Assembly: GCA_963921825.1 (NCBI GenBank)
Contig: OY997596.1
Span: 36,571,932-36,635,931, forward strand
DNA: 64,000 nt
Source: Erodium maritimum
Taxonomy: Eukaryota; Streptophyta; Magnoliopsida; Geraniales; Geraniaceae
Reading direction: 5' to 3'
This document shows positions 11,701-22,242 of this stretch, piece by piece. The notes under the pieces were generated by a model. It was given only the letters and a program-made list of their open reading frames with translations. It had not been told where the DNA came from and made no database searches. Within the stretch, counting starts at the first letter, position 1. Each line of letters begins with the position of its first letter. The translations under genes were made by a program, and so were the position numbers.

Positions 11701-13368
11701 ACTTGTATGTTTTACATGGCACTATTAATTTTTGGTATGCCTTAAAAAGGATGCTGTTTCTTGGAAGTTTTTGCTTCTATGTTCATTAGATTATATGCGT
11801 GGAAATGTCTAGAAGAGAACTTCACATTATCTTTATTTTAACGTCAACATAAAATATGTTCTTTCTGATTATGATTAGTCATTTCTCATTTGTATTCTTT
11901 GTTGGCATTTTACAAGTTTTTTGTCTAACAAAATATCTTCATTCCAGGCTGAGAGGACCAGGAAAAGGTTACAGCAGGTACTATTTTTTTTTTCTATTGT
12001 CTTTTCTTCCATTATAGTCAATATCTGCACCTTGTGTAAATCGTATCCTATATATAGTATGTGGTAATGGTTAGGGTTAATTGTTGAAACTTACCCTTAT
12101 GTATTGGTCACAAACACTATGCTACCCTCCTTTTCAAAATGATATTTGCAGTACCTTATCTATTGGTCACGCGATTACGTTAGGAAAAATAGACGGTAAA
12201 ATGCCGTTCCGTTAGTCATATGACCTCAAGTGTCATATAATGGATGGTAAAATGACGTTTTTTCCCCCTTAAGTATTTGACCTCTATATATTTTATAAGG
12301 AACAACAACGAGGGTGCAATGATAATGTTCCTTATAAAATGTATAAAAGTCAAATAATGAAGGAAAAAACGTCATTTTACCATCCATTATATGACACTTG
12401 AGGTCATATGACTAACGGAATGGAAAAAACGGCATTTTACCGTCTATTTTTCCTAACATAATCGCGTGACCAATAGATAAGGTACCGCAAATATCATTTT
12501 GAAAAGGAGGGTAGCATAGTGTTCGTGACCAATACATAAGGGTAAGTTTCAACAATTAACCCTAATGGTTAAGCATAGAAATCCCTACTATGGGCTGCTT
12601 TACAGTGTCATGATTCAGATTTGTGAGTAGAGATGTAGAGTAGTAATGACAGGGTCATAATTGGCATCAAATTTGGTTGGTTAGATTGTTTTCCTTTCTT
12701 CTTTGTAGAAACATGCAACGTCTTCATTCATTGTTGAGTAATGAAATTCAAGTCCCTTGCCCTTGGTCGGACTAGTACTGATCACAAGCATAACTGAGTT
12801 TTGTTGGTTTGTCGCTGGTTCACACCTATATCAGTCATATTAGCCATATCGGTATTAACACATGTTAATGTTAAATACTCCCTCTGTCCACAATAAGTGT
12901 CCTACTTTCCTAGAATGGATGTCCAAAAATCCCGTGTCACTTCTATTTTAGCTAGCTAATTAGCCATAGATCACCAGTTTTATCCTCACATGTGTTGATT
13001 GACTTCTAACAAATAGGGTCTAGGACTAATCTTAATGCTCACGCTTCATGGTAAATGGGTCTAGGAGGGCCTTTCGAGAGACATTTAAACATTTATCCAG
13101 AAACTTTTACTATTTTATTATCAAGTCTATTGTTGTAAAATTGTAGGGTCACACTGATACCAAATATTAACACTCTCCCGATAGAGAGTAAATATTATAC
13201 AATTGGACATCAGATTAGTGGTAAAAAATGAAGCTATCAGCTGGATTTATGCTGTGAATAAAAATATAATGATAGAGTTCTTATTGGATGCAGCTCATGG
13301 AAAGAGTGATCCCAGTTGTGGAGAAGCAGAGACCTGCTCGAGTTCTTCGGAGGGTTAGATCCTTATAA
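8778..13368 (+). CDS. GBF4-like: Group A bZIP transcription factor, GBF4-like (4 coding exons)
   Basis: Exons are 8778-9206, 9284-9355, 11948-11977 and 13294-13368, all with GT/AG borders and intact frame, giving 201 residues. The protein has the group A motifs VEDVWREIVSG and IMTLEDFLARAG, then the basic region QRRMIKNRESAARSRERKQ (N-x7-R) and the heptad zipper AYQVELESLAVKLEEENE. It ends VIPVVEKQRPARVLRRVRSL. Group A members bind G-box/ABRE (ACGT) sites in the nucleus and act in ABA-type responses; that role is inferred here from family. The expected start is probably 8685, where TAG now lies at codon 10. The end is also shortened: TAA (13366-13368) stands before TGG TAG, as if an ancestral CAA codon was lost with the usual final tryptophan. 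Introns 2 and 3 are long and filled with small repeats. Confidence 0.85.
9477..9862. mobile_element. MULE-type MITE with long inverted repeats, in intron 2 of the bZIP gene
   Basis: The element begins GGGTAAATTACGTTGACATA and ends with the reverse complement. The inverted repeats are about 110 bp (for example TTTCGTAACGAAAACATACC against GGTATGTTTTCGTTACGAAA). It is flanked by a perfect 9-bp duplication TTTTGTATT at 9468-9476 and 9863-9871. No coding capacity is seen. The 9-bp duplication points to a Mutator-like origin. Confidence 0.9.
9872..11947. other. Remainder of intron 2 of the GBF4-like gene
   Basis: AT-rich DNA with no supported gene. The open frame at 11143-11490 has no family signature. 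It contains one probable SINE relic near 11000-11115. Confidence 0.6.
11000..11115 (-). mobile_element. Degenerate Au-like SINE relic
   Basis: The phrases GCAGGGTCCGGGAGGGTA, GTATACACTCTTATCCCC, GGAGACTGTTTCC and GACTCGAACAAGTGAC occur in the order typical of an inverted plant Au-like SINE. The last is the reverse complement of a tRNA B-box-like GTTCGAGTC. No flanking duplication was identified. Confidence 0.45.
12074..12562. mobile_element. MULE-type MITE, near-perfect hairpin, in intron 3
   Basis: Starts GGGTTAATTGTTGAAACTTA and ends with its complement. The arms are well over 200 bp with only scattered mismatches around a short loop near 12300-12330. A perfect 9-bp duplication TAATGGTTA lies at 12065-12073 and 12563-12571. 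If transcribed within the intron it would form a very long hairpin, a possible small-RNA precursor. Confidence 0.92.
12878..13190. mobile_element. Stowaway-like MITE remnant
   Basis: TACTCCCTCTGTCCACAATA at about 12878 is the classic Stowaway terminal sequence with its TA target. A possible, decayed partner end (GATAGAGAGTA) lies near 13177-13187. The middle is not diagnostic. Confidence 0.4.
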
Positions 13369-13819
13369 TGGTAGATCATTTATGGTGTGTGCGACCGAAA
13401 AGAAATATTCTTGTGATGTATGGAGAAGGACAAGAAGCGCATTGGTTGTGAGAATTGATCTTCTTTCATGTTAATATTAGGCATGTAAATCCAATGGCCA
13501 TATTATTAGTCTAAGGTCACTGGTTCTTGATAAAGATGAAGCATGAAAAGGAGGGATTAAACCTGACTCATGAAGGAAAACTCCCTTGCTGGTTCACCTT
13601 GCAGAAAGAAATATTGGTGCCTTGCCAATACTGTGTAATTACTAGACATATATTACATTAATCTCAACATACGGTGACTTAGCTTCTTCTTCGGTTTTTT
13701 TCTAATATTTAATGATATCAGTTTTCTATTACATATGCGAGGACTTGATTATATGTGAATTTTCAACTACATTTCTGTGTAAAATTAAGGGATGATTGAA
13801 TTTTTTTTATTTTGAGATA

Positions 13820-15240
13820 TGTTGTGATTATTTCTCAAACGATCAAAATCGAAACGAATGAACTGATTTTGCTTTGATACTTGATACCATGAAATGATCA
13901 AAACCCTTTTTTTATTTAGTAATGTTTCTCCTTTTTCCGTGTACATTATATGAGCAAAATATGGCATATATATAAAGCTATCCATATGTATGAGTCATGG
14001 CCATGTGTCACCCATGTAGAGGTGGGGGACAATCTACCTACTCGTGTTCTACAACACTCCTCCTTAGACACCACCATTTATGAATATATCAAATGCGTCT
14101 GAAGTTGTCTCGTTAAAAACCTCCTCAGGAAAACCTGGTGGGACAAAACCTGTAAGGAAAATATTGCAACGCGCAAAACGTGCTTCATGCTGTGCTTGAT
14201 GCTGCCTCGTTGAAAACATTTCCAAGAAAACCATGTGGGACAAACTTGGATAAGGAAAAAGAGTGCAGCGCACAAAATTTATCTCCCCCTGACTTCAGGC
14301 AAGCTACTTTGGTTGCTGGCTAAGGCGACGCATGCCGATTCTGTGAACTAGCTTCTCAAAGGTAGAAGTTGGCAAAGCTTTAGTAAATAAATCAGCAAGA
14401 TTCGCAGGACCGAATCTGCTTGACATCTATCTCATTACTCTTCTGGAGCTCATGAGTATAAAAGAACTTTGGAGATATGTGCTTGATCCTGCCTCCTTTG
14501 ATATAGCCTCCTCTGACTTGAGCTATACAAGCTGCATTGTCTTCATATATGATGGAAGGAGAGCTTGGCGGAGTAATTCCGATTGAGCATAATACATGCT
14601 TCAAAACGAATCGCAAGAATACACATTCTCGGCTAGCTTCATGTAGTGCCACAATCTCCAAGTGGTTAGAGGATGTCGCAACCAAAGTCTGCTTCGTAGA
14701 GGCGCTAGGAAATGGCTGTTTCACTGCGGGTGAAAACATATCACGTATTAACGATAAAATACAAGTATACGGTAAATATCAAATTTCTGATGTGAAAGAT
14801 CCAATTTATATTGGCAGTCAGATAGCATACTTATTAAAACCGTAAATAAACATATATAATTGAGCATGAATTAAATAAAATAAATTCATGATGATATAAA
14901 ATTTTGATACCTGATCAGTAGAACAGAGCGTTCGTACTGAATAACGAGTTGATAAAACTCAACGATTAAACGGAACGGACTCGTGTTGATAATGTGTTGT
15001 GATTATTTCTCAAACGATCAAAACCAAAACGAATGAACTGATTTTGCCTTGATACTTGATACCATGAAATGATAAAAACCATTTTTTATTTAGTAATATT
15101 TCTCCTTTTTCTGTGTACATCATATGAACATAATATGGAATATATATAGCCATACACAAAGCTATCCATATGTATGAGTCATGGCCATGTGTCACCCATG
15201 TAGAGGTGGTGGACAATCTACCTACACGTGTTCTACAACA
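13820..15240 (-). mobile_element. Internally deleted Ty1/copia element with two LTRs
   Basis: Two similar LTRs (13820-14056 and 14995-15240; TGTTG...CAACA) bracket less than 1 kb of internal DNA. A perfect 5-bp duplication AGATA flanks the element at 13815-13819 and 15241-15245. A purine tract (minus strand, AAGGAGGAG) abuts the left LTR, which fixes minus orientation. Gag, protease, integrase and RT are all missing; only an RNase H remnant is left. No standard initiator-Met primer site is seen beside the right LTR; the sequence there reads TTATCAACACGAGTCC on the minus strand. Confidence 0.9.
14392..14739 (-). pseudogene. Copia RNase H C-terminal remnant
   Basis: The minus-strand frame contains EIVALHEASRECVFLR, IIYEDNAACIAQV and HISPKFFYTHELQKS, the conserved end of Ty1/copia RNase H (the acidic EDN site is visible). 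The rest of the polyprotein is deleted and the frame ends at the element's internal 3' region. It is non-functional on its own and useful mainly to classify the parent element. Confidence 0.85.
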
Positions 15241-15554
15241 AGATATTCATTTTTGCCGACTTATAATCTACTTTTTTTAATGATTGTGTGTATCATTAAT
15301 AACTCTTCATGCGCCCACCATCTCGTTAATATTTCAACGCATGAGATTGTCATCGCTTGTATGTATTGGAATATAAATAGAAATCATTATTTTTTGAAGA
15401 GAAATAACTATCGTTAAGAAAAACAGGCAATCAAAATAATGGGATATGGTACTCATACCATACAGACCAAGATGGAACTCCCCTGACTAGCTAGTGGGAT
15501 GTTGTAGTCTAAAATTCGAGTTGCATTCTTCAGTTTTTAAATTGAAGCGATACA

Positions 15555-17526
15555 TTTCCCAGCCACCGGCCATGGTCGTTGTCGGTGCCTTACCCCTTGT
15601 CCCTCCCTTCCTCCTTCTTTTATCCATCTTTTTCTCCGCTTTTTCTCTTTGTTTTCGACCGCCATTTGTTTGCTCTCCCTCGCCTTTTTTCTCCTTTGTT
15701 TTGGCCAACTCTCCTTTGGCTTTCAGTGGAAGGTTTAGAGTCATTCCCATGTGCTTCTCATCCGTTCTACTCCTGCTTGGCTTCGAGTAGCAGATCTGGC
15801 CTTGGGCCTCGTCTCTCTGTTCTTCCAACAGTCTCTGGTGTACTATGTGTAGCCAGGGTTTCATAGCCGGAGTTGCTGGTGAAGCTCGCCTAACGCGTCA
15901 TGGGTTCCTGTTGGAGTCGGCGTCTCGGTTATAGTGGATCTGGCGGCTCTATGTCTCTCATATCTACCGCCTCCGACTTGCTCCAGTGATCTCCAGTTCG
16001 TGTGTGGTGTGGTTGTTGAAGGTCTTTGTTCATTCAGAGGTTTCCTTCGCTGGTTATGGCTTGGCTGCTGCTTCTCTTCATCGGTGTTATGGACGACTTG
16101 CCGGGGTTCGGTCGCCCCACCACGTTCCCTGTTCTGGCCTTTATGACCGACATCCTCCTCCATCTTCCTCGCCGGATCTGTTAGGCTCTTCAAGTAGGTA
16201 TTTTGCTTGTTATTGTTGATGGCCTGCTCTGTTTACTGACACTTTCCTCGATCCTGGTCTTGAGGTGTGCATGCATCAGTTACAAGGAGTTCGGGACGGT
16301 TTGGTGTTGGCCTCCGTAAACCCGACTCCGTTGTATTTTCCTCGAGGCGGTGTGGAGGAAGCTTGAGCATAGCTTCAGAGGTGTACTTTTCTGAGCTGAT
16401 CATGGGATGTGCTTCTATACCCTCTCTGGTGTGGATCGTTGTGGTTCTGGTCCGGTCGATTTCGTTGGTTTGTTTTGTTGCCCGTCGTGTCTTTTTAGGT
16501 CTGTTCGTAGGACACGTTTCTTCATCCCCGGGTGTTCATCGTCGTAGACCTGGTGGTTCGTCGGGGCTTGCTGGTTGTTGGCCCCTTGCAGTCTCATTGG
16601 TGGAGCATCTTTCGGGTCATTAGAGGTGTTTAGTTCCAGCTCTTGCCGTGGGACGTGCTTCTTCATCCTATAGGATTTGGATCGTTGTGGAGCTTCTCTT
16701 CCTGCTTCAGGTGGTTCGTTTAGTTGCCTGATCTCTCGCTTCAGATTCGGGCGTGAGACGCGTTTCTTCATCCTCCCAGGTGTTGATTGCCGTGGGTCTA
16801 GCGGTTCGTTGTGGTACTGATACTAGTATATCCATATCTTCAGTTTAAGTTTTGTGTCCCCACTTTGCCCCTTCCACGATTATGTTTTATATGCATCTGC
16901 TTCCTTCCACTATTGTGGTTAGGACTTGCGATTTAAGTTGTTGGCCCCTAGTGAGTGTTTAGGCCTTTGTGCCTTTCAACTATTTTCATTCAGTATCGTT
17001 TTAGGGGTTTCTGTGTTCGGATGAGTATTACTCATCGGAACTGTCTTTGTCGCTTGCGGTGTTGGTCGTCGACGTGTTAATGCTCGTCTTCCAATTTGTG
17101 TGACAAGTTGATAGTCCTAATGAGACAGGGTTCTCTACTTGCTTGGGCTGTTGGTTGGTTTTATGTTAGTATCGCTTGTGCTTAATGGTTGGAAAATCAG
17201 GGTTGAAGACCTACTTCTTTTTGCGCGCTTAATGGTTCTAAAATCTGGATGTTAGGTCCTTTTACTTTTTCTTGTTTTGCTCTTCATGGTTGTAAAATCT
17301 GGTTTTTAAGACCTATAAAGTTTGGTTTGCTCCCATGTTGGGATGCCGAGGTTCCTTGTATAGGAACGCTCTTTCATATATCAAGTTACTCTCCTTGTTG
17401 GGACGGTCATGAGGCTAAGCGGACATGCCAACGCTTGATTTACTCTTTGGTCTGTAGGTAGACCAATTCATGTACTCCTTTTCTACCTCTGAAGAAGTTT
17501 AATTTAAATTTGCATTCGTTGATAAA
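15555..17526 (+). mobile_element. Non-autonomous non-LTR retroelement with 16-bp target duplication
   Basis: The 16-bp sequence AAATTGAAGCGATACA occurs at 15539-15554 and 17527-17542, either side of this 1.97-kb block. The block ends in GTTGATAAAAA, a tail like those of the other LINEs here, so it lies in plus orientation. No reverse transcriptase or endonuclease motif is found, and the open frames (for example 15934-16146 and 16267-16623) look fortuitous. It contains short repeats near 16395-16810. It is probably a LINE-dependent derivative; a heavily decayed ORF1 cannot be excluded. Confidence 0.7.
16395..16810 (+). repeat. Imperfect repeats inside the non-LTR element
   Basis: The phrases GGGATGTGCTTCTATACCC, GGACACGTTTCTTCATCCCC, GGGACGTGCTTCTTCATCC and GAGACGCGTTTCTTCATCC each precede a GGTGTNNATCGTNGTGG-like sequence at roughly 100-130 bp spacing. 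They form a decayed array of four units. Confidence 0.6.
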
Positions 17527-17559
17527 AAATTGAAGCGATACAATCATGAACTATCAATT

Positions 17560-18108
17560 CTACTGTTGAGGGAATAGCTTCCTTCCAATGAGGTTGATTA
17601 TAGAACGAAAAGCCAAAACCCTCTACACAGTTTCCCATTCAAATTTTATTAGTATCCACCTGAGAGGACGTGTGGACGAAACCAAAACAACAACCCTTCT
17701 GATTGGGTTTCCGAATCCTACCATACCTCGCACAAATGTCTTGTAGCCATACAACATTATCATCAAAAGGTATGTTGTGAACAAAGAGTTTGATGTCTTT
17801 TTCAACACCCCATATCTTGAACTGAAGATCGCCTCTCCTTTTGCTCCCACGTTCTTGAACGGTAGATCGTCTCTGATCAACTTTCCTTCCCGGTCAATCC
17901 CATGACCTGCTGCTCCTGTGGCCAATAATATGAGTACCTGCCAAATGATCCGAGAAGATGGAGCTCTAATTGTTGACCATAGCCACCGCTCCAACCCAAC
18001 TCTCTTGGGAACTCTCATTTTAACATTATTCATTGAGAATGGTTTGGTAATTAAATGAGATGGCTTAATTTGAATCGTTAGTTGTAAGTCTGCTTCAGAG
18101 ATTGTCAA
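17560..18108 (-). pseudogene. LINE ORF1 fragment with RRM (minus strand)
   Basis: One minus-strand frame reads KLFVHNIPFDDNVVWLQDIC, then ARYGRI and, further on, CCFGFV. These are the RNP2 (LFVHNIPF) and RNP1 (CFGFV) motifs of an RNA-recognition motif, in roughly 17640-17830. Upstream coding (PFSMNNVKMRVPKRVG at about 17985-18030) lies in another frame, so the fragment is frameshifted, and a stop follows VDTNKI. RRM-bearing ORF1 proteins are known in one clade of plant L1-like LINEs (BNR-type in beet). The fragment stands head to head with the RRM fragment at 18185. Confidence 0.6.
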
Positions 18109-18184
18109 TCAGACAATCGTCAGTCGTAAGCCAGGGACTGTTCCAGCGACGTTGGCGCCCGAACACACAACAGCTTCGAAAATT

Positions 18185-19264
18185 TTCATTTACAATGTGC
18201 CTTTTGGTACCTCCGATGGCTGGATGCGATCTACGTTTGGAGTTTTTGGTTCAATTGCTTCTGCTATCGCTCTGAAAAGACCAAATCGGATAGGTTGATG
18301 TTTTGGCTTCGTGGAGTTTCATTCTTCGGTATTAGCTCAGAAGGCCATTGCTGCTTATAATGGGTATAAACTCAATGGCTTCAAGCTTTTTGTGGCCCTT
18401 GCACGGCCTGAAAAGGAGCCTTTTCCGGCCAAACTTGTGGATGCTCCAAAACAGAGCATACCGTGCTCTGTTTCTGCAGTATCAAAACAGGGCTTTCCGA
18501 GCTCTGGTTCTGAAGTATCAATGGGGTCTCAGGCTTCGCAGGAGGAGAGCTTGTATGGTCTGGTAGCGAGGCTCTTGTAGAACGTTGACCGGAGCTCGGT
18601 GGTTGGTTGGCTGTCGGAGCTGTTTAGGGGGGCGGAAAATTCTCCCAGTCTGTTACGCGAATCAATTGTTGGAACTGAGTCAACGGCGCCTGTTACGGAT
18701 TCTGTTGACGCCCGACCTTGTATGGATTCTCCAGTTTTGTTGCGCGTTAAACAAGCAGCGTCGTCTCCAAATTGTTCTGAAATCTCGGCACCGGTGAGCT
18801 GTGATTTGAAGCTGGATGAAGCCCAAGATGATTTGGGTTGTGGTTCTGGCCCATCTTCGGTGGAGTCTGCTTGTGGAGATCCTAATGAAGTTAATTTACT
18901 TCAAGCTTCACAGGTAATTGCGGTTCCGTGTGTTGTGTCTCACCTCGGTATGACCCAAGATTAATTGGGCTGTGAGGTATTAGGCCCTTTACTTGTTAAG
19001 GACGATGGGGTAGTGTCGGCAAGTCCTGTAGTTTCGGAACCGGTCGTCGAAAGGTTGGAGGGTCCGGTGGAAGTAGAGGAGAGGGAGAATAGCCCATGGA
19101 AGGACGCACTCCTACAACCTCGTCAGAGCCGACCTTCTACTTATACTGTTGTTACTCGATCGAGAGCTCGTTCTTTGACTCGGGAACGTGCCATTAAGGT
19201 AGCACCTCCTGTTTCGACCTTGTGGAAATCGTCTCATAAGGCTCGGCAGAAATCAGCTCCTTAG
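18185..19264 (+). pseudogene. LINE ORF1 with RRM, decayed by three stops
   Basis: A single reading frame of 360 codons is interrupted only by TGA (18296-18298), TAG (18578-18580) and TAA (18962-18964). The N-terminus is an RRM: RNP2 FIYNVPFG, RNP1 CFGFVEFH, and the closing beta strand LNGFKLFVALARP. A long low-complexity region follows, ending in the basic stretch TRSRARSLTRERAIK and KSSHKARQKSAP. ORF1 would bind element RNA. The LINE 3' UTR and A-tail begin directly after the stop, so ORF2 (endonuclease/RT) is absent. All three stops could arise by C-to-T change. It could alternatively be a retroposed cellular RRM gene, but the tail resembles a LINE end. Confidence 0.65.
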
Positions 19265-19455
19265 TTTTGTTTTGTTCGGGTTTTTCTGTTTTTGGGATAA
19301 GGATTGTCCCTATAGTTCGCCCGTAACGGAACTCCTCTGTAAGCGTGTTTCTGGTCGTTTGACCTCTCTTACCCTGTTTCTCTAAAACAGGGCATTCCGA
19401 CTTCTTCTTGGAGTTGGTCTTATTAATAAACTTTTCGAGCTTATAAAAAAAAAAG
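19265..19455 (+). mobile_element. 3' UTR and A-tail of the RRM-type LINE derivative
   Basis: GT-rich DNA (TTTTGTTCGGGTTTTTCTG...) follows the stop and ends AATAAACTTTTCGAGC, TTAT and a run of A near 19444-19453. This resembles the ends of the other LINEs in the window. A flanking target duplication could not be matched. Confidence 0.6.
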
Positions 19456-19888
19456 TCTTGCTTTCGATTTTGACGAGTGTAGAAGTTGTTAGATACAAAT
19501 GATAATCAATGCAATCATTAAGTAAACAAGAATTTAAACGTAAATAAATCGAAATAACCTTAGGTAGTGTTGAGATCGAAATCAGTAGGGGTGCCCCAGG
19601 ATACAATGATTTTGTAGTGCCGAGAGCAAGATGAGAGTCGAATCGTGAACGGGAGAGAGTGGAATTTTATGATGGTTTTTCGTATATTTTCCTAGTGTAT
19701 TGAAAGACTAATAAGATGGTTTTTAAGGCTCTCGTTGGGGTAAAAAGGTCAATCTCCCCCAAGAGTCATAGCCTACCCACTTAGTCAAAAATCTAAAATT
19801 AGTATAGACTAAACATAGGAAAAGAAATATCAAATTAAAACCATCATATTTTAATATTATTCAACATAAGAAACCCTTTTGTTTAGGG
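19456..19888. other. No recognised feature
   Basis: AT-rich sequence between the LINE tail and the copia LTR. Nothing gene-like was seen. Confidence 0.5.
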
Positions 19889-20039
19889 TGTTAGAATATG
19901 TTGTATAGACCCAACCCATGTGGATCGTTAGGGTTAACATCGGGTTTAGGAAACCCTAGTGGCGCAACACCACTATATATACACATGTACATTGTAGGTG
20001 TTAATCATCGAATACAATACAATTCCACAATTGTTATCA
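19889..20039 (+). repeat. 5' LTR of a truncated Ty1/copia element
   Basis: This 151-bp sequence starts TGTTAGAATATG and ends TTGTTATCA. It contains TATATATACAC, a likely TATA region, and is followed at once by the primer site. No matching 3' LTR is present downstream. Confidence 0.8.
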
Positions 20040-20051
20040 TGGTATCAGAAC
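20040..20051 (+). promoter_or_regulatory. tRNA-iMet primer binding site of the copia element
   Basis: TGGTATCAGAAC directly follows the LTR. It matches the usual initiator-Met primer site TGGTATCAGAGC except at one base. Confidence 0.8.
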
Positions 20052-20286
20052 CGAATTCGCTCTAATATCGCTTCCGCTTTCAACCTGCTCCTCACGAGCT
20101 CACACCCGCCGCCGCCGTCACAGCTGACAGCCGCCGCCGTCACAGTCACCGCCGCCGTCACAACTGACCGCCGCCCCGAGCCACTGCCTCGAACCTCGAC
20201 TGCGTCCTACTCTGGCGACGAAACTGGACAGACCTTGCTACGTACCACTCCGGCAACGTAGGCGAGATGAGACGATCCGATCCACG

Positions 20287-22242
20287 GTGTGCCGGCGAGA
20301 CGATCTCGGACGACAAACGATCGACCACACCTCCACTCCTTGCTCCTACACGTCGTCGTCGTTCATCTCTGCTGCTCCCTGCGCAGACGAAGCGACGCCG
20401 ATGAAGCTGACGGAGCAACGCCGCCACCTGCAAATTCGCGCAAGGAAGAAGACGCGTGTACTCCACGCGCCCGCCTCCACGCACGCGCCCCATGCGCACT
20501 CGCCCCACGCGCACGCGCCGCTACCGTTGACCGCATGTACTCCTACACCTGCTGTGTCTGCCAAATCTCCTGACATGACTGCTCTCTTGGGTGACATACG
20601 AGCGTTCCTATCAGCTCACACTGCCTCGTCAGGTAGCTCATCCACTACTACGCCAGGTAGCACATCCACGTGGTATCTTGATTATGCTTGTTTCAATCAT
20701 ATGAGCCCCCAGTCAGATTTGCTCACATGTGTAACTCCGGTCACCAAGTCTCCGTCTATTCGCACTGCTGATAATTCCACTTTACTTGCCACACACTGTG
20801 CTACCGCAACCACAGACCAGCTATCACTACCGAACACCTTGCTTGTCCCAGATTTGTCACTGAACCTTGTATCGGTTGGTCAATTGTGTGATTTGGGTTT
20901 TGACGTTAACTTTTCTGGTCGTACTTCTTCTGTTCTTGTGCAGGATCCACTGACGGGACAAATCCATGGGACAGGACGTAAAGTTGGTCGCCTGTTCGAA
21001 CTCACCTCACTGGTGGTTCCCTCACCATCATCATCATCCTCGTCTAATTGTGGCGCTGTCGTCTCTGCCGATCTCTGGCACTCTCGCCTAGGTCATCCTT
21101 CTTCCTCTCGTTTGCGTAGTCTTATTTCTAGTGGTTTGTTGGGGTCAGTTTCGCATAACTTAGGTGATTGTGTGTCTTGTCAGCTTGCTAAACATCATAA
21201 ACTGCCATTTTCTCTTAATAATACTATTTCCTCTGCACCTTTTGATCTTGTTCATTCTGACTTGTGGGGAGCGGCACCTGTTCCGACCATGGGGGGGTCT
21301 CGGTGGTTTGTTATATTTGTTGATGATCATACTCGTTTTACTTGGATTTATCTCATGCATAATAAATCTGACTTCAACAAAATTTATTCTGAGTTTTCTG
21401 CCATGGTTCGCACGCAATTCTCTAAAGTTATCAAAACACTGCGTATGGATAACGACATGGAATTTAAAGAGTCATCCTTCCTTGCACAACTTGCTTCCAC
21501 CGGTACTATCGTTCAGCGCTCCTGCCCTGGTACATCGCAACAAAATGGTTGGACAGAACGCAAACATCGTCATATTCTTAATACGGTCCGTGCTCTCACC
21601 ATTGCAGCTGTATGTCCTGAACGTTTCTGGGGCGAGGTTGCCCTCACAACCGTTTACACCATCAACAGAGTTCCATCCCCGGTCATAGGTAACAAAACTC
21701 CTTACGAGTGTTTGTATGGTCGTCCTTTAGTTTATGATCTTCTTCGTGTCTTTGGGTGTGTCTGTTTTGTTCATCTACAACCTCATGAACGTACTAAACT
21801 TGAACCTCGTTCTCGTCTTTGTTGCTTTATTGGGTATGGGATCGAGCACAAAGGGTACATATGTTGGGACCCTATTTCCAAACGTCTCTGCATATCTCGC
21901 CATGTCACATTCTGGGAACATAAGATGTTTTCTTCCATGTCTTCCTTTCACATTCCCGAGTCTACTCCTTTCTTTTCTAATCCCGATATTGATTTGTTTT
22001 CTGATGATACTGAGGGTTCTCCCATTGAGCTAACTCCTGCAGGTGCTCCGACATCTCTATCTCCTACCATGGACCATGTTCCGCCAGAGGATCCCGTGCT
22101 AGAGGATCCTGTGCTACCGACTCGACCACAGCGTCATCGGCAACTCCTATCTCACCTCCAGGACTTTGAGGTAACCCTACCATCTCGTGTCGCTTCCATA
22201 GTGTCCTCAGTATATGAGCCTGACACCTATCGGGAGGCTTGA
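20287..22242 (+). pseudogene. Copia polyprotein fragment: degenerate protease and full integrase, RT missing
   Basis: This 651-codon open frame has no internal stop. It contains a protease-like block where the DSGA active site reads DYAC (WYLDYACFNHM), so protease should be inactive. The LLVPDLSLNLVSVGQL motif follows, and then integrase: the HHCC zinc site (LWHSRLGHPSS..., CVSCQLAKHHKLPF), the core (HSDLWG, then MDNDMEF, then QQNGWTERKH; catalytic D, D, E visible) and the GKR-like region. It ends YEPDTYREA just where copia proteins enter reverse transcriptase. RT, RNase H and the 3' LTR are gone, and intron-like DNA of a bZIP pseudogene follows. Gag is reduced to an atypical N-terminus rich in P/S/T/H. 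Confidence 0.88.

Noticed and set aside
15494..16771. Overlapping open frames of 70-125 codons on both strands
   Set aside because: They lie inside a non-LTR element with a 16-bp target duplication and have no domain signature.
18085..19470. Possible target duplication AAGTCTTGCTTTCG / AAGTCTGCTTCAG around the RRM-type LINE
   Set aside because: The match is too imperfect and short to support.
20158..20597. Minus-strand frames opposite the copia N-terminus
   Set aside because: Shadows of the plus-strand coding frame.
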